From Streptomyces sp. WMMB303 (GTDB taxonomy: Bacteria > Actinomycetota > Actinomycetes > Streptomycetales > Streptomycetaceae), in NCBI RefSeq assembly GCF_029351045.1, contig NZ_JARKIN010000001.1, positions 2,194,001 to 2,258,000 on the forward strand: 64,000 nucleotides of DNA, read 5' to 3'. The notes under the pieces were generated by a model. It saw only the letters and a list, made by a program, of their open reading frames with translations. It was not told where the DNA came from and did not search any database. Below are positions 35,301-43,746 of the stretch, piece by piece. A program made the translations under genes and the position numbers. Within the stretch, counting starts at the first letter, position 1. Each line of letters begins with the position of its first letter.

Positions 35301-36098
35301 TCATCGCAGCTCCGGGAGGGTGTCGGTGGTCCGCGCCGTCGAACCGCGGTAGGAGACGGCGAGGTTGCCGAGGCTGTCGTGCTCGACCTCGGCGTCGACC
35401 TCGAAGACGTCGGCCAGCCGCGCGGGCGTGAGGACGTCCGCGGGGCGGCCCGCGGCGACCAGCCTGCCCCGCTGCATGAGCAGGAGCCGGTCGCAGTAGC
35501 GGGCGGCCAGGGCGAGGTCGTGCAGGGCGACCAGCACCGTCTGCCCGGTGCGGGTCAGCAGCTCCATCAGCTCCAACTGGTGTCCGATGTCGAGATGGTT
35601 GGTCGGCTCGTCCAGCAGGAGGCATCGGGGGCGCTGGGCCAGCGCGCGGGCGATGTGGGTGCGCTGGCGTTCGCCGCCGGACAGCGACTTCCAGTGCCGG
35701 TCGGCGAGTCCGGTCAGTCCCAGTCGGGCGAGCGCGGCGGCGACGACGGCCCGGTCGGTGGCGTCCGGGCCGCCCCAGCGGTCGCGGAACGGGGTGCGGC
35801 CGAGCCCGACCACGTCGGCGACGCGCAGGTCGGTGTCGGTGGCGGCGGCCTGTTCGACGAAGGCGGTGTGCCGGGCGAGGCGCCGCGGGCTCCAGCCGGT
35901 CACCGGCTCTTCGTCGTACCGTACGGCGCCGGCCGTCGGTGTCCGCAGGCCGGCCAGGCAGCGCAGCAGGGAGGACTTGCCACAGCCGTTGGGGCCGATC
36001 AGCCCGACCGTCTCGCCCGCGGCGACCTGGAGGGTGACGTCGAGGACGAGCGCACGGCCGGACACCGACCAGGTCAGATGTTCGGCGCTGAGCCTCAC
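35301..36098 (-). CDS. FecE-type metallophore ABC transporter ATPase (first set)
   Basis: 265-aa ATPase. Walker A GPNGCGKSS, signature LSGGERQRTHIARAL, Walker [14 protein letters not shown]-loop VALHDLALA. Normal length. GTG at 36098 overlaps the permease stop by 4 bp. With the permease and the lipoprotein it makes a complete importer. As the third gene of a cluster starting at a Fur/Zur-like site, metal-regulated expression is likely. The small peptide ORF starts 48 bp after its stop. Confidence 0.92.
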   Translation of the reverse strand: MRLSAEHLTWSVSGRALVLDVTLQVAAGETVGLIGPNGCGKSSLLRCLAGLRTPTAGAVRYDEEPVTGWSPRRLARHTAFVEQAAATDTDLRVADVVGLGRTPFRDRWGGPDATDRAVVAAALARLGLTGLADRHWKSLSGGERQRTHIARALAQRPRCLLLDEPTNHLDIGHQLELMELLTRTGQTVLVALHDLALAARYCDRLLLMQRGRLVAAGRPADVLTPARLADVFEVDAEVEHDSLGNLAVSYRGSTARTTDTLPELR

Positions 36099-37306
36099 AG
36101 TTCACCTCTTCTGCGCAGCACCAGCAGGAACAGCGGTACGCCGAGCAGGGCGGTGAACACGCCGACCGGCACTTCCTGAGGGGCGAAGGCCATCCGGGCC
36201 AGGGCGTCGGTCCACACCAGGAAGACAGCCCCGACGAGGGCGGAGTACGGCAGCAGCGAGCGGTGCAGCGGTCCGACCACGAACCGCACACCGTGCGGCA
36301 CGATCAGTCCCACGAAGCCGATGGCGCCGACGGAGGCCACCGCCACCGCGGTCAGTACCGCCGTCGCCAGCAGCAGCACGCGCCGTACCGCCCGCACGTC
36401 GATGCCGAGCGAGGCGGCGGTGTCGCTGCCGAAGGCGAAGGCGTCCAGCGCGGTGGCGTACAGCCGGAAGAGCACGAGCCCCACCGAGCACACCCCCGCG
36501 CACACGAGCACCGCGTCCCAGCGGGTGGAGGCCATCGAGCCGAGCAGCCAGTGGGTGATCGCCCGGGTGGACTCGGCGTCCGCTGAGGCGGTCAGCACGA
36601 GCGCGGTCAGCGCGGCGAACAGTTCGGCCACCACCACGCCCGTCAGCACGATCCGCGCCGAGTCGAGGCCGGTTCTGCGCAGCAGGAGCAGCAGTGCCCC
36701 GAACGACAGCAGCGCACCCGCGAACGCCCCGCCGGTCACCCCGAACGAGCCCGCGCCGACGCCGAGTACGACCACGCACACCGCGCCGGTCGACGCCCCG
36801 GAGGAGATGCCCAGCAGATAGGGGTCGGCGAGCGGGTTGCGGGTGACCGCCTGCAGCACGGCTCCGCATGCTGCGAGCGAGGCGCCGACCAGGGCCGCCA
36901 TCAGCACACGCGGTACCCGCAGGTCCCAGATGAGGGAGTCGCGCAGCCGCGGCAGCGGCGTCACGTCGAATCCGGTGCGCGCCCCCACGACCCGGGCCAG
37001 TTCGGTGTATCCGATGTCGGCCGCTCCCACCCGCACCGAGACCGCCAGCGACACCAGCAGAGCCACGGCGCCGAGCAGGAGCAGCCCGGCCCGGGAGACG
37101 GCGGACGGTCCCGGGCTCGGGGGAGAGTCCGGGGGCGGGTCCGGCGGACTCTTGTGGCCCGTACGTACCCGCCCCGCGCCACCGGTGTCGGCCGGTGCGT
37201 CTCGCGCGAACTCCTGGGCCGGGCACAGCGGGTCGACGGGGTGGGCCTCCCCGGACGGAATCCCGCACGCGCCCGGAGAGCCGGGGGCGGCCGGGCTAGC
37301 GGACAT
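36095..37306 (-). CDS. FecCD-family permease (first set)
   Basis: 403-aa permease with about ten spans. FecCD segments: DLRVPRVLMAALVGASLAACG, RNPLADPYLLGISSGASTGA, HWLLGSMASTRWD and FVGLIVPHGVRFVVGPLHRSL. An extra 70-residue Pro-rich hydrophilic N-terminus precedes the first span, so the true start could be internal. The ATG at 37306 overlaps the lipoprotein stop by 11 bp, which supports coupling and the early start. Confidence 0.9.
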   Translation of the reverse strand: MSASPAAPGSPGACGIPSGEAHPVDPLCPAQEFARDAPADTGGAGRVRTGHKSPPDPPPDSPPSPGPSAVSRAGLLLLGAVALLVSLAVSVRVGAADIGYTELARVVGARTGFDVTPLPRLRDSLIWDLRVPRVLMAALVGASLAACGAVLQAVTRNPLADPYLLGISSGASTGAVCVVVLGVGAGSFGVTGGAFAGALLSFGALLLLLRRTGLDSARIVLTGVVVAELFAALTALVLTASADAESTRAITHWLLGSMASTRWDAVLVCAGVCSVGLVLFRLYATALDAFAFGSDTAASLGIDVRAVRRVLLLATAVLTAVAVASVGAIGFVGLIVPHGVRFVVGPLHRSLLPYSALVGAVFLVWTDALARMAFAPQEVPVGVFTALLGVPLFLLVLRRRGEL

Positions 37307-38306
37307 GCCCGAGATCCTTCATACCCTTGATCAGCAGGCCGAGTGTGTGGGTGGTGCGCACCGAGGGGTCCATCTCGATACCGGGCGCCTCGATGATGCG
37401 GTTCTTCCGGACCGCGGCCAGTTCGGACACCGTCGGGTGCTCGCGCATCATGGCGAGCTTGTCCTCGGCGCTGTCCCCCGGCTTTCCGCGCTCGGAGAGG
37501 TCGCCGACGACGAGGAAGTCCGGGTCGCGGTCGGCTATCTGCGCCCAGGAGACCTCCGGCCACTCCTCGTCGACGTCGTCGAAGGCGTTCTTCGCGCCCA
37601 CGAGCCGGCTCATCTCGCTGGGCAGACCGCCCTTGCCCGCGACGTAGGGTTTGTCGCCGTAGACGGAGTACAGCCACACGACAGTCGGTTCGCCTCTGAC
37701 GCGGTCGGCGGTCCGGGCCGCCTGCTCGACCACGGCCCGTTGTTCGCCGACCAGCTTCGCCGCGCGCTTCTCGACGCCGAAGATCCTTCCGTAGTTCTCG
37801 TAGTCGTCGAAGAGGAGGTCGAACGCGGTCTTGTCCGGGTCGTTCCGCTCCGGGCAGTCCACCGCGCTCACGTAGGAGGGCAGGTCCAGTGCGGCGAGTT
37901 CCGCGCGGGTTCCGGCCCGGTCCTTGGCGTACGGCTCGGCGGAGGAGGCGACGGCCAGGTCGGGGGTGGCCGCGCGCAGTTGTTCGCCGGTCAGGAGGTC
38001 GGGACTGAGGACCGGCACCTGGTCGTAGGCCCGCTGGTACTCCTCGGCGACTTTCGTCTTCAGGTAGGCGGTACCGGCCATGTGCTCCCCGAGTCCGAGT
38101 TCCAGCAGCGTCTCGGTGGCGGACTGGTCCAGGGTGACGGCGCGTTCCGGCGGGCCGTCGAAGGAGAGGGTGCGGCCGCAGCTCGTCACTGTCGTCCTGT
38201 CCGGCTTCTGTGCGGAAGCGTCGGAGGACTTGCCGGACGAGGAGCAACCGGCGGCGGTGGAGGCGAGGACGGCCAGCGCGACGGCGAGGCGGGCGGAATG
38301 ACGCAT
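37296..38306 (-). CDS. FecB-type metallophore-binding lipoprotein (first set)
   Basis: 336 aa. Signal peptide with lipobox TAAGC (C21), a Ser-rich linker, then the binding fold: LDQSATETLLELGLGEHMAGT, TPDLAVASS, VVWLYSVYGDKPYVAGKGG, and WAQIADRDPDFLVVGD. First gene after the Fur/Zur-type palindrome (77-89 bp upstream of the ATG), so it should be the most strongly metal-controlled gene of the cluster. Ligand unknown; candidates are a ferric or zinc chelator made by the downstream enzymes. Confidence 0.9.
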   Translation of the reverse strand: MRHSARLAVALAVLASTAAGCSSSGKSSDASAQKPDRTTVTSCGRTLSFDGPPERAVTLDQSATETLLELGLGEHMAGTAYLKTKVAEEYQRAYDQVPVLSPDLLTGEQLRAATPDLAVASSAEPYAKDRAGTRAELAALDLPSYVSAVDCPERNDPDKTAFDLLFDDYENYGRIFGVEKRAAKLVGEQRAVVEQAARTADRVRGEPTVVWLYSVYGDKPYVAGKGGLPSEMSRLVGAKNAFDDVDEEWPEVSWAQIADRDPDFLVVGDLSERGKPGDSAEDKLAMMREHPTVSELAAVRKNRIIEAPGIEMDPSVRTTHTLGLLIKGMKDLGHVR

Positions 38307-38382
38307 GGGCTTCTCCGGTGAACAGGGCAGGGGAATCGGGCCGTGCCGGGGAGCGAGGGCAGGCGGACATCACCTTAACGGA

Positions 38383-38395
38383 AATGATTATCATT
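38383..38395. promoter_or_regulatory. Fur/Zur-type operator in the divergent promoter
   Basis: AATGATTATCATT is a perfect 6-1-6 palindrome, identical to the core of the classical Fur box except for the centre base. Read two bases earlier it also matches the actinobacterial Zur consensus TGAAAATGATTTTCA at 12 of 15 positions. It does not resemble the DmdR/IdeR iron box. It lies between the FecB lipoprotein gene (minus) and the MFS exporter gene (plus), and is conspicuously A+T-rich in this genome. Confidence 0.65.
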
Positions 38396-38551
38396 AGACT
38401 ACTCTGGTCCCGTCGCGCCGCCGACCCGGCCCGAGTGCTGCACCTCCGGCCGACAACGCACCGCCGGCCCGCACGGCCGCCCCCGAAGCCGCGTCCCGCT
38501 TCCGCGTCCGACCCGACCGACCCGACCACTCCGCAGAGAACAGGAGCCCTC

Positions 38552-39868
38552 GTGCCGATCCCGCCCGCGCCCCCCGCGTCGCCCGCCGCCCCCGCAGCCG
38601 GCCCCGGAAAGCAGCGGACCGTCCTGCTCGACCCCGCCTTCCTCCGCCTGTGGACCGGCGCCACCGCGTCGGGCCTGGCCACCTGGGCCCTCCCCTTCGT
38701 GCTCGGACTCGCGGTACTCGAGCGCGCCCTCGGCGCCACGGACCTCGGACTGCTGCTCGCGGCCCGCACCGCGGGCTTCCTCGCCGCGGTGCCCGTCGCC
38801 GGAGTGCTGGCCGACCGGCACTCCCGCCGGGGCGTCGTACTGTGGGCCGGACTCGCCGCCGGGCTCGGGGCACCGGTGATCGCCGCCGGACTCGGGCACT
38901 CGCTGCTGCTGATGGCCGCCGCTGCCGCACTGGCCGGTGCCGGGCAGGGCGCCTGCCGGCCCGCCTACCAGGCCCTCACCGCCGAAGTGGTGGACGCGGA
39001 GCGCCGACAGCAGGCCAACGCCGCCATGACCCTGGCGGTTCGGGTCACCACGCTCGTGGGGCCCTCGCTGGCCGCCCTGCTCGCGGTCCTCCTCGACGTC
39101 CGGGCCCTGCTGACGGGCATCGGACTGCTGTGGCTCGTCGCCGCGTGCGTCCCCGGACGCGGCGCACGCCCCCGGACCGCGCACAGCACCGGGCAGGACG
39201 CTTCCGGCACCGGACGCACCGGAATCCTCACCGAGTTCGCCGAAGGCGTCCGCGAAGCCCGCAGGCACCCGTGGTTCGTCGCCGGTCTGGGCGCCCTGAC
39301 GGCCGTCATCGCCACCGGATACTCGGCCACCGGGGTCGCCCTCCCCGTCGTCAGCCGCGACACCTACGGCACCGAGGCCGTGCTGGCCGGTGCGATGACC
39401 GCCTACACCGCCGGAGCACTCGCCGGGGCCCTGATCGTCGCCCGATGGCGCCCCCGCTCCCCCGGCCGAGCCGCCCTGGCCGGACTCGCCGCCTACGGAT
39501 TCGCCCCGCTCAGCCTGGTGTTCCCCGTGCACCCCGTCGTGGTGGCGGCCGCCTACGCGGTCGCGGGCATCGGCATCGAACTGTTCAACGTGCCGTGGTT
39601 CACCGCCGCCCAGCGCGAAATCGCACCGGACAAGCTGGCCCGGGTCTCCTCGCTGGACTTCCTCCTCTCCTACGGTCTCGCCCCGGTCGGACTCGCCGTC
39701 ATCGCCCCGGCCATCGACACGTTCGGCAGCACGGCGGTCCTGACGGCGTGCGCCGTCGTCTGCTTCACCGTGCCGGCCGCCGCCTCCCTCGCCCCCGGCG
39801 CCCGCACCTTCTCCCGGCAACGCACGCCCGAGTCCGCATCGCAGTCGACGAAGGCGACCACCCCCTGA
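38552..39868 (+). CDS. MFS exporter, EntS-like (siderophore export type)
   Basis: 438-aa major facilitator with 12 spans. FLRLWTGATASGLATWALPFVLGL in span 1 and the loop VLADRHSRRGVVL (motif A) match the EntS/MFS_3 group; GACRPAYQALTAEVVDAERRQQANA is also diagnostic. The GTG at 38552 has AGGAG at 6 bp; the frame is open upstream but that sequence contains the operator. Divergent from the FecB gene across the Fur/Zur-like palindrome, so export and uptake would respond to the same metal. Likely exports the metallophore. Confidence 0.85.
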   Translation: MPIPPAPPASPAAPAAGPGKQRTVLLDPAFLRLWTGATASGLATWALPFVLGLAVLERALGATDLGLLLAARTAGFLAAVPVAGVLADRHSRRGVVLWAGLAAGLGAPVIAAGLGHSLLLMAAAAALAGAGQGACRPAYQALTAEVVDAERRQQANAAMTLAVRVTTLVGPSLAALLAVLLDVRALLTGIGLLWLVAACVPGRGARPRTAHSTGQDASGTGRTGILTEFAEGVREARRHPWFVAGLGALTAVIATGYSATGVALPVVSRDTYGTEAVLAGAMTAYTAGALAGALIVARWRPRSPGRAALAGLAAYGFAPLSLVFPVHPVVVAAAYAVAGIGIELFNVPWFTAAQREIAPDKLARVSSLDFLLSYGLAPVGLAVIAPAIDTFGSTAVLTACAVVCFTVPAAASLAPGARTFSRQRTPESASQSTKATTP

Positions 39869-40054
39869 TGTACCGGTCGAGGGCGGTCGCGTCCCGTGGG
39901 CCGCCCGGCTGGCGCGCGCCACGTGCCACGCGGCTGTTACATGTCCCGGACACAGTCCCGTGAACTCGCGGCCCGCGGCGGCCATCACATCTCCCGTACG
40001 CCGCACTCGCCACGGGGGCGCCGGGGAAGAGTCCGGCGCCGGAAATGAGGAACC

Positions 40055-40777
40055 ATGACCGCCAAGCTCAACCGCGCCGTCCGCTGCACCGCCGCCGTGC
40101 TGGCCGCCCTCGCGGTCGGCGCCGGAGCGACCGCGTGCGACGCGTCGTCCGGATCGTCGGACAAGGCCGCTTCGCACTCGGGCTCGGGCGCGGACTCCTC
40201 CTCCGGCACGCAGGACGGCGGCTCGCAGAAGGACTCGCAGAAGGGCTCGGGGGACGCCGTGGACGGGGTGAAGAAGACCGCCGTCAAGGGCTCGCGGACC
40301 GACGCGGTGAACCCCGCCTCCGCCCAGGCCCGGGAGAGCAAGCGCTGCCACACCGGCGAACTGCGCTACTCCTGGGGCGGTCCGCACGGCGGCGCCCCGG
40401 ACATGGAGGCCGACCAGCAGCAGATCGCCTCGATCCGGCTCACCAACAGCGGCGGACGCACCTGCACCGTGTACGGCTTCCCCGGCGTCCGTCTGATCAG
40501 CGACTCCGGCGACACCTGGGACCTGCGCCGCTCCTCGGACAAGCCGAGCACCCTCACCCTGCACCCGGGTGACGACACCGCCATGGTCTCCATGAACGTC
40601 CTGCCGCTGCCGCACGACATGAAGGGCCCCAAGCCCTTCAAGGTGAGCAAGGTCCTGCTGACCCCGCCCGACGAGACCACCCACGTCACGCTCGAGTGGC
40701 CCTACGGCGGTGCCCTGGTCGACCAGTCCGGCGCCACCCGGCCCGGCACCTTCGTCAACCCGGTCGGCGTGGGCTGA
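40055..40777 (+). CDS. DUF4232 lipoprotein
   Basis: 240-aa secreted lipoprotein. Signal peptide ends in a lipobox-like ATAC (C28). A Ser/Gly/Lys-rich linker of about 60 residues leads to the DUF4232 beta-sandwich (RCHTGELRYSWGG, ASIRLTNSGGRTCTVYGFPGV, HVTLEWPYGGALVD) with two Cys positioned for a disulfide. Common in Streptomyces; function unknown. GGAA precedes the ATG. No clear link to the neighbouring metal cluster. Confidence 0.85.
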   Translation: MTAKLNRAVRCTAAVLAALAVGAGATACDASSGSSDKAASHSGSGADSSSGTQDGGSQKDSQKGSGDAVDGVKKTAVKGSRTDAVNPASAQARESKRCHTGELRYSWGGPHGGAPDMEADQQQIASIRLTNSGGRTCTVYGFPGVRLISDSGDTWDLRRSSDKPSTLTLHPGDDTAMVSMNVLPLPHDMKGPKPFKVSKVLLTPPDETTHVTLEWPYGGALVDQSGATRPGTFVNPVGVG

Positions 40778-40839
40778 CACCGCCGCGCCGCTCCCGCCGG
40801 CCGGTGGCGGTTCCGTCGGCGGCGACCGCGTCCCCGCCC

Positions 40840-40896
40840 GGACCGGAGGCGGGGCGGGGACGGGCATCCGCTCCGTCCCCGCCCCGCCTCCGGTCC
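40840..40896. terminator. 24-bp perfect-stem bidirectional terminator
   Basis: The stem arms at 40840-40863 and 40873-40896 are perfectly complementary over 24 bp with a 9-nt loop. It sits between the stops of the convergent DUF4232 and BCCT genes. Very stable, without a U-tract, as is usual in streptomycetes. Confidence 0.85.
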
Positions 40897-40944
40897 TTCA
40901 GGTCGGCCGCGCGGCGGCGCCGCGCGTGCGGGTCGGGCGGGTGT

Positions 40945-42618
40945 TCAGCCGACCGGGTCCTTGGCGGTGCCGGCGGGCTGCCCCTCCGCGGCGGCCGCCG
41001 GTGCCGCGGCGGGCTCCGGCTCCGGCTCCGGCCGCGGCTGCGGCTCCGAGGGCCTCGGCTTCCCGGCGTACGGGGCGCGGCCCAGTTCGGGGAAGTCCTC
41101 CTTCAGCGCCCGGAGCAGGCAGAACATCACCACGAAGGCGATCACGAAGAACGGCAGCCCGATGACGGTGATGACCTGCTGGAGGGCGTCCAGTCCGCTC
41201 TTGCCGGTGGCCGCCAGCAGGGTGCCGCCGACCACGCCCTGCATGACGGCCCAGAAGACGCGCTGCCGGGTGGGGGTGCGCTTCTTCTCGTCCGCCCGCT
41301 CGCACAGCATGTCGACCACCATGGAGGCGGAGTCGGCTGAGGTGGTGAAGAAGATGACCACGATCAGCACCGACAGCGCCGAGACGAAGGTGGCCGCCGG
41401 GTAGTTGCCCAGGAACGTGAAGAGCGCGCCGGGTACGTCCCCGTCGTCCACGACCGCCTTGACCAGCCCGCCGGGGCCGTTCATCTCGATGTCGAACGAG
41501 CCCATGCCGAAGATGCTGAACCAGATCACCGTGAAGGCGGTGGGCAGTCCCAGAACGCCCACGACGAATTCCCGGATCGTGCGCCCCTTGGAGATGCGGG
41601 CGACGAAGATGCCGACGAACGGCGACCAGGTGATGGTCCAGGCCCAGTAGAAGACCGTCCAGCTCCCCTGCCAGCCGGTGTCGGCGAAGGTGTCGTTCCA
41701 GAACGACAGCGGCACCACCGAGCTGAGATAGGTGCCGGTCGACTCGACGATGCCCTTGGCCATGAAGAGCGTCGGCCCGGCGACGAGGACGAAGACCAGC
41801 AGGCCGACGGCCATCAGGATGTTGACGTTGGAGAGCATCTTGATGCCCTTGTCCAGGCCGCTGACCACGGAGGCCGTCGCGATCGCCGTCACTCCCGCGA
41901 TCAGCAGGACCTGGACCAGTTTGTTCTCCGGGACGCCGAAGAGTTCGTTCAGACCGCTGTTGATCTGCAGGGTGCCCAGCCCGATGGAGACCGAGACCCC
42001 GAAGAGGGTGCCCACGACGGCCGTGACGTCGACGGTCTTGCCGATCGGGCCGCTGATCCGGTCGCCGAGCAGCGGGTGCAGGATCGAGCTCACCCGGAAG
42101 GGCAGGCCGCGCTGGTAGACGAAGTAGGCGAAGGCCAGCGCCGGGAGGCAGAAGATGGCCCAGGTGTGCAGGCCGAAGTGGTAGAGGGCGAACGCCATCG
42201 CCCGTTCGGCCGCCGAGTTCGACTCCGGCTTGACGCCCTGTTCGGGCGGGTCGGCGAAGTGGCTGATCGGTTCGGCGACCCCCCAGAACATCAGGATGGT
42301 GCCGATCCCCGCCGCGAAGAGCATCGCGAACCACGCGCCGTTGCTGTACTCGGGGCGCGAGTCCTGCCCGCCCAGTCGCACATGCCCGTAGCGGCTGAGC
42401 GCGATCCAGATCAGGAAGAGCACGAACGTGGTGACGCCGAGGATGTAGAACCATCCGAGGTTCGTGAGGATCCAGTCCGAGGCCGCCGTGAAGACGCTGT
42501 CGACCTGGTCGGTCAGCGTGATGGTGGTGGCGACGAACAGGACTGTCAGCGCCGCCGAGGTGAAGAAGATGACCGCGTCGGTCCGCAGACCCAGCCTGCG
42601 TTGCAGCTTGTCCAGCAT
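40945..42618 (-). CDS. BCCT-family transporter (betaine/choline/carnitine type)
   Basis: 557-aa secondary transporter with 12 spans. Diagnostic segments: SNGAWFAMLFAAGIGTILMF then WGVAEPISHF; YFVYQRGLPFRVSS; and FYWAWTITWSPFVGIFVARI, the signature tryptophan-rich span that forms the substrate box. The C-terminal 60 residues are Glu/Pro-rich and may sense osmotic or ionic state as in BetP. I chose the ATG at 42618 (MLDKLQRRLGL). Probable role: compatible-solute uptake. It stands alone, with a long upstream region. Confidence 0.92.
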   Translation of the reverse strand: MLDKLQRRLGLRTDAVIFFTSAALTVLFVATTITLTDQVDSVFTAASDWILTNLGWFYILGVTTFVLFLIWIALSRYGHVRLGGQDSRPEYSNGAWFAMLFAAGIGTILMFWGVAEPISHFADPPEQGVKPESNSAAERAMAFALYHFGLHTWAIFCLPALAFAYFVYQRGLPFRVSSILHPLLGDRISGPIGKTVDVTAVVGTLFGVSVSIGLGTLQINSGLNELFGVPENKLVQVLLIAGVTAIATASVVSGLDKGIKMLSNVNILMAVGLLVFVLVAGPTLFMAKGIVESTGTYLSSVVPLSFWNDTFADTGWQGSWTVFYWAWTITWSPFVGIFVARISKGRTIREFVVGVLGLPTAFTVIWFSIFGMGSFDIEMNGPGGLVKAVVDDGDVPGALFTFLGNYPAATFVSALSVLIVVIFFTTSADSASMVVDMLCERADEKKRTPTRQRVFWAVMQGVVGGTLLAATGKSGLDALQQVITVIGLPFFVIAFVVMFCLLRALKEDFPELGRAPYAGKPRPSEPQPRPEPEPEPAAAPAAAAEGQPAGTAKDPVG

Positions 42619-43116
42619 GGAGTTGTCCCAACAGACGGGGAGGGAGTGCACTGAAGCGCGCCGGGCCGGGCTGATGCCAGAAGATGTGCGTTCGCCAATG
42701 ATCGCCCCGGCCGCGTTGAGCGTTGATGGTGGCACTCCCGATCAAGCACCGCATCCCCTGGACTCTTCTGTTGCACATTCGTGATCGTGTGAGTAACTGC
42801 CCTGTGAGGGAGCAGTGTTGACTCACCGAATGCTGTGGCGGGGGGCGGTGGCCCCCGGCAGCCTCGGACGCGGAGCCGCAGAGGTCGGAGCACTGGGGGC
42901 GCGGCCGCGAGTACCCGGGATCAGAGCGAGCCGCACACATACGCAAAGAGGAGAAGTACGAACGGCCGACCGGGCGGCCGGGTGCCGTCCCGCACACCCC
43001 GGCGGCCGGGTTCACCGGCTGCCGGTGCCGTTCGGCCGGCGGGGTGAAGCTCGGACCTCCTGGCCCGATCCGGGGGCGGCGGCCGACGCGGTGCGGTCGC
43101 CGTGTCCGGCTCCGCC
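42619..43116. other. 498-bp intergenic region upstream of the BCCT gene
   Basis: No gene seen. Probable promoter region. An imperfect inverted repeat (GTGAGTAACTGC at 42789-42800 with GCAGTGTTGACTCAC at 42812-42826) sits about 170 bp upstream of the BCCT start and could be an operator. Confidence 0.4.
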
Positions 43117-43746
43117 TCAGCGGCGCAGGTCGTTGTAGACCGTGGCCCTCGAGACCCCGAGGAGATCCGTCAGGGCCGACACGGCACCCTTGAGTTCGAG
43201 GTAGCCCTGCTCCCGCACGGCCTGGACGAGGGCGACGCGATCGGCGGTGGTCAGAGCGCGCGGGGTGGTGCCGCGGGCGGCGGCGAAGGACTCCGCGACA
43301 CCGCGCAGTTCGTCCACGGTGCGGGCACGCAGCGTCTCGGCGACGGGCGGGCGGTGGTCCTCCGTACGCAGCAACTGCTCCAGGCCGCGGGTGAGGGTGG
43401 AGAGCAGCGAGACGTCCAGGTTCAGGCAGACGGCGGCGACGTAGCCGCCTTCGCTGTTCCGGATGCCGACGGAGGTGCTCTTGGCGGGGCGGCCGTCGGG
43501 GAACCGGTTGGGATAGTTCTGCAGGACCTCGGGGTGGCCGGGGTCCGCGATCCGGGCCAGGCCCAGTTCGGTGGCCGGATCGCCGACCCGGCGGCCGGAG
43601 AGGTTGTTCTCCACGGCGCGCACCGCGTGTTCGGGGTCGCGCAGATCGTGCAGCACGGCCTCGCACAGGCCCGGGAACATCCGCCCGACGGCGGTGACGA
43701 TCTTCTCCGCCTCGCGCAGCAGCAGTTCGTCCTCGGCGGCGCTCAC
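43117..43746 (-). CDS. YheO/DauR-like transcriptional regulator (PAS_6 + HTH_22)
   Basis: 209 aa. Residues 1-120 form the YheO-like PAS domain (FPGLCEAVLHDLRDPEHAV, SVGIRNSEGGYVAAVCLNLDV). The C-terminal HTH_22 reads KGAVSALTDLLGVSRATVYNDL. DauR of Pseudomonas, a relative, controls D-arginine catabolism. The GTG at 43746 overlaps the stop of the threonine-synthase-like gene by 4 bp, so the pair is one transcription unit and the regulator probably controls it. A 36-bp dyad ahead of the operon (44968-45003) is the obvious candidate target. Confidence 0.88.
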   Translation of the reverse strand: MSAAEDELLLREAEKIVTAVGRMFPGLCEAVLHDLRDPEHAVRAVENNLSGRRVGDPATELGLARIADPGHPEVLQNYPNRFPDGRPAKSTSVGIRNSEGGYVAAVCLNLDVSLLSTLTRGLEQLLRTEDHRPPVAETLRARTVDELRGVAESFAAARGTTPRALTTADRVALVQAVREQGYLELKGAVSALTDLLGVSRATVYNDLRR

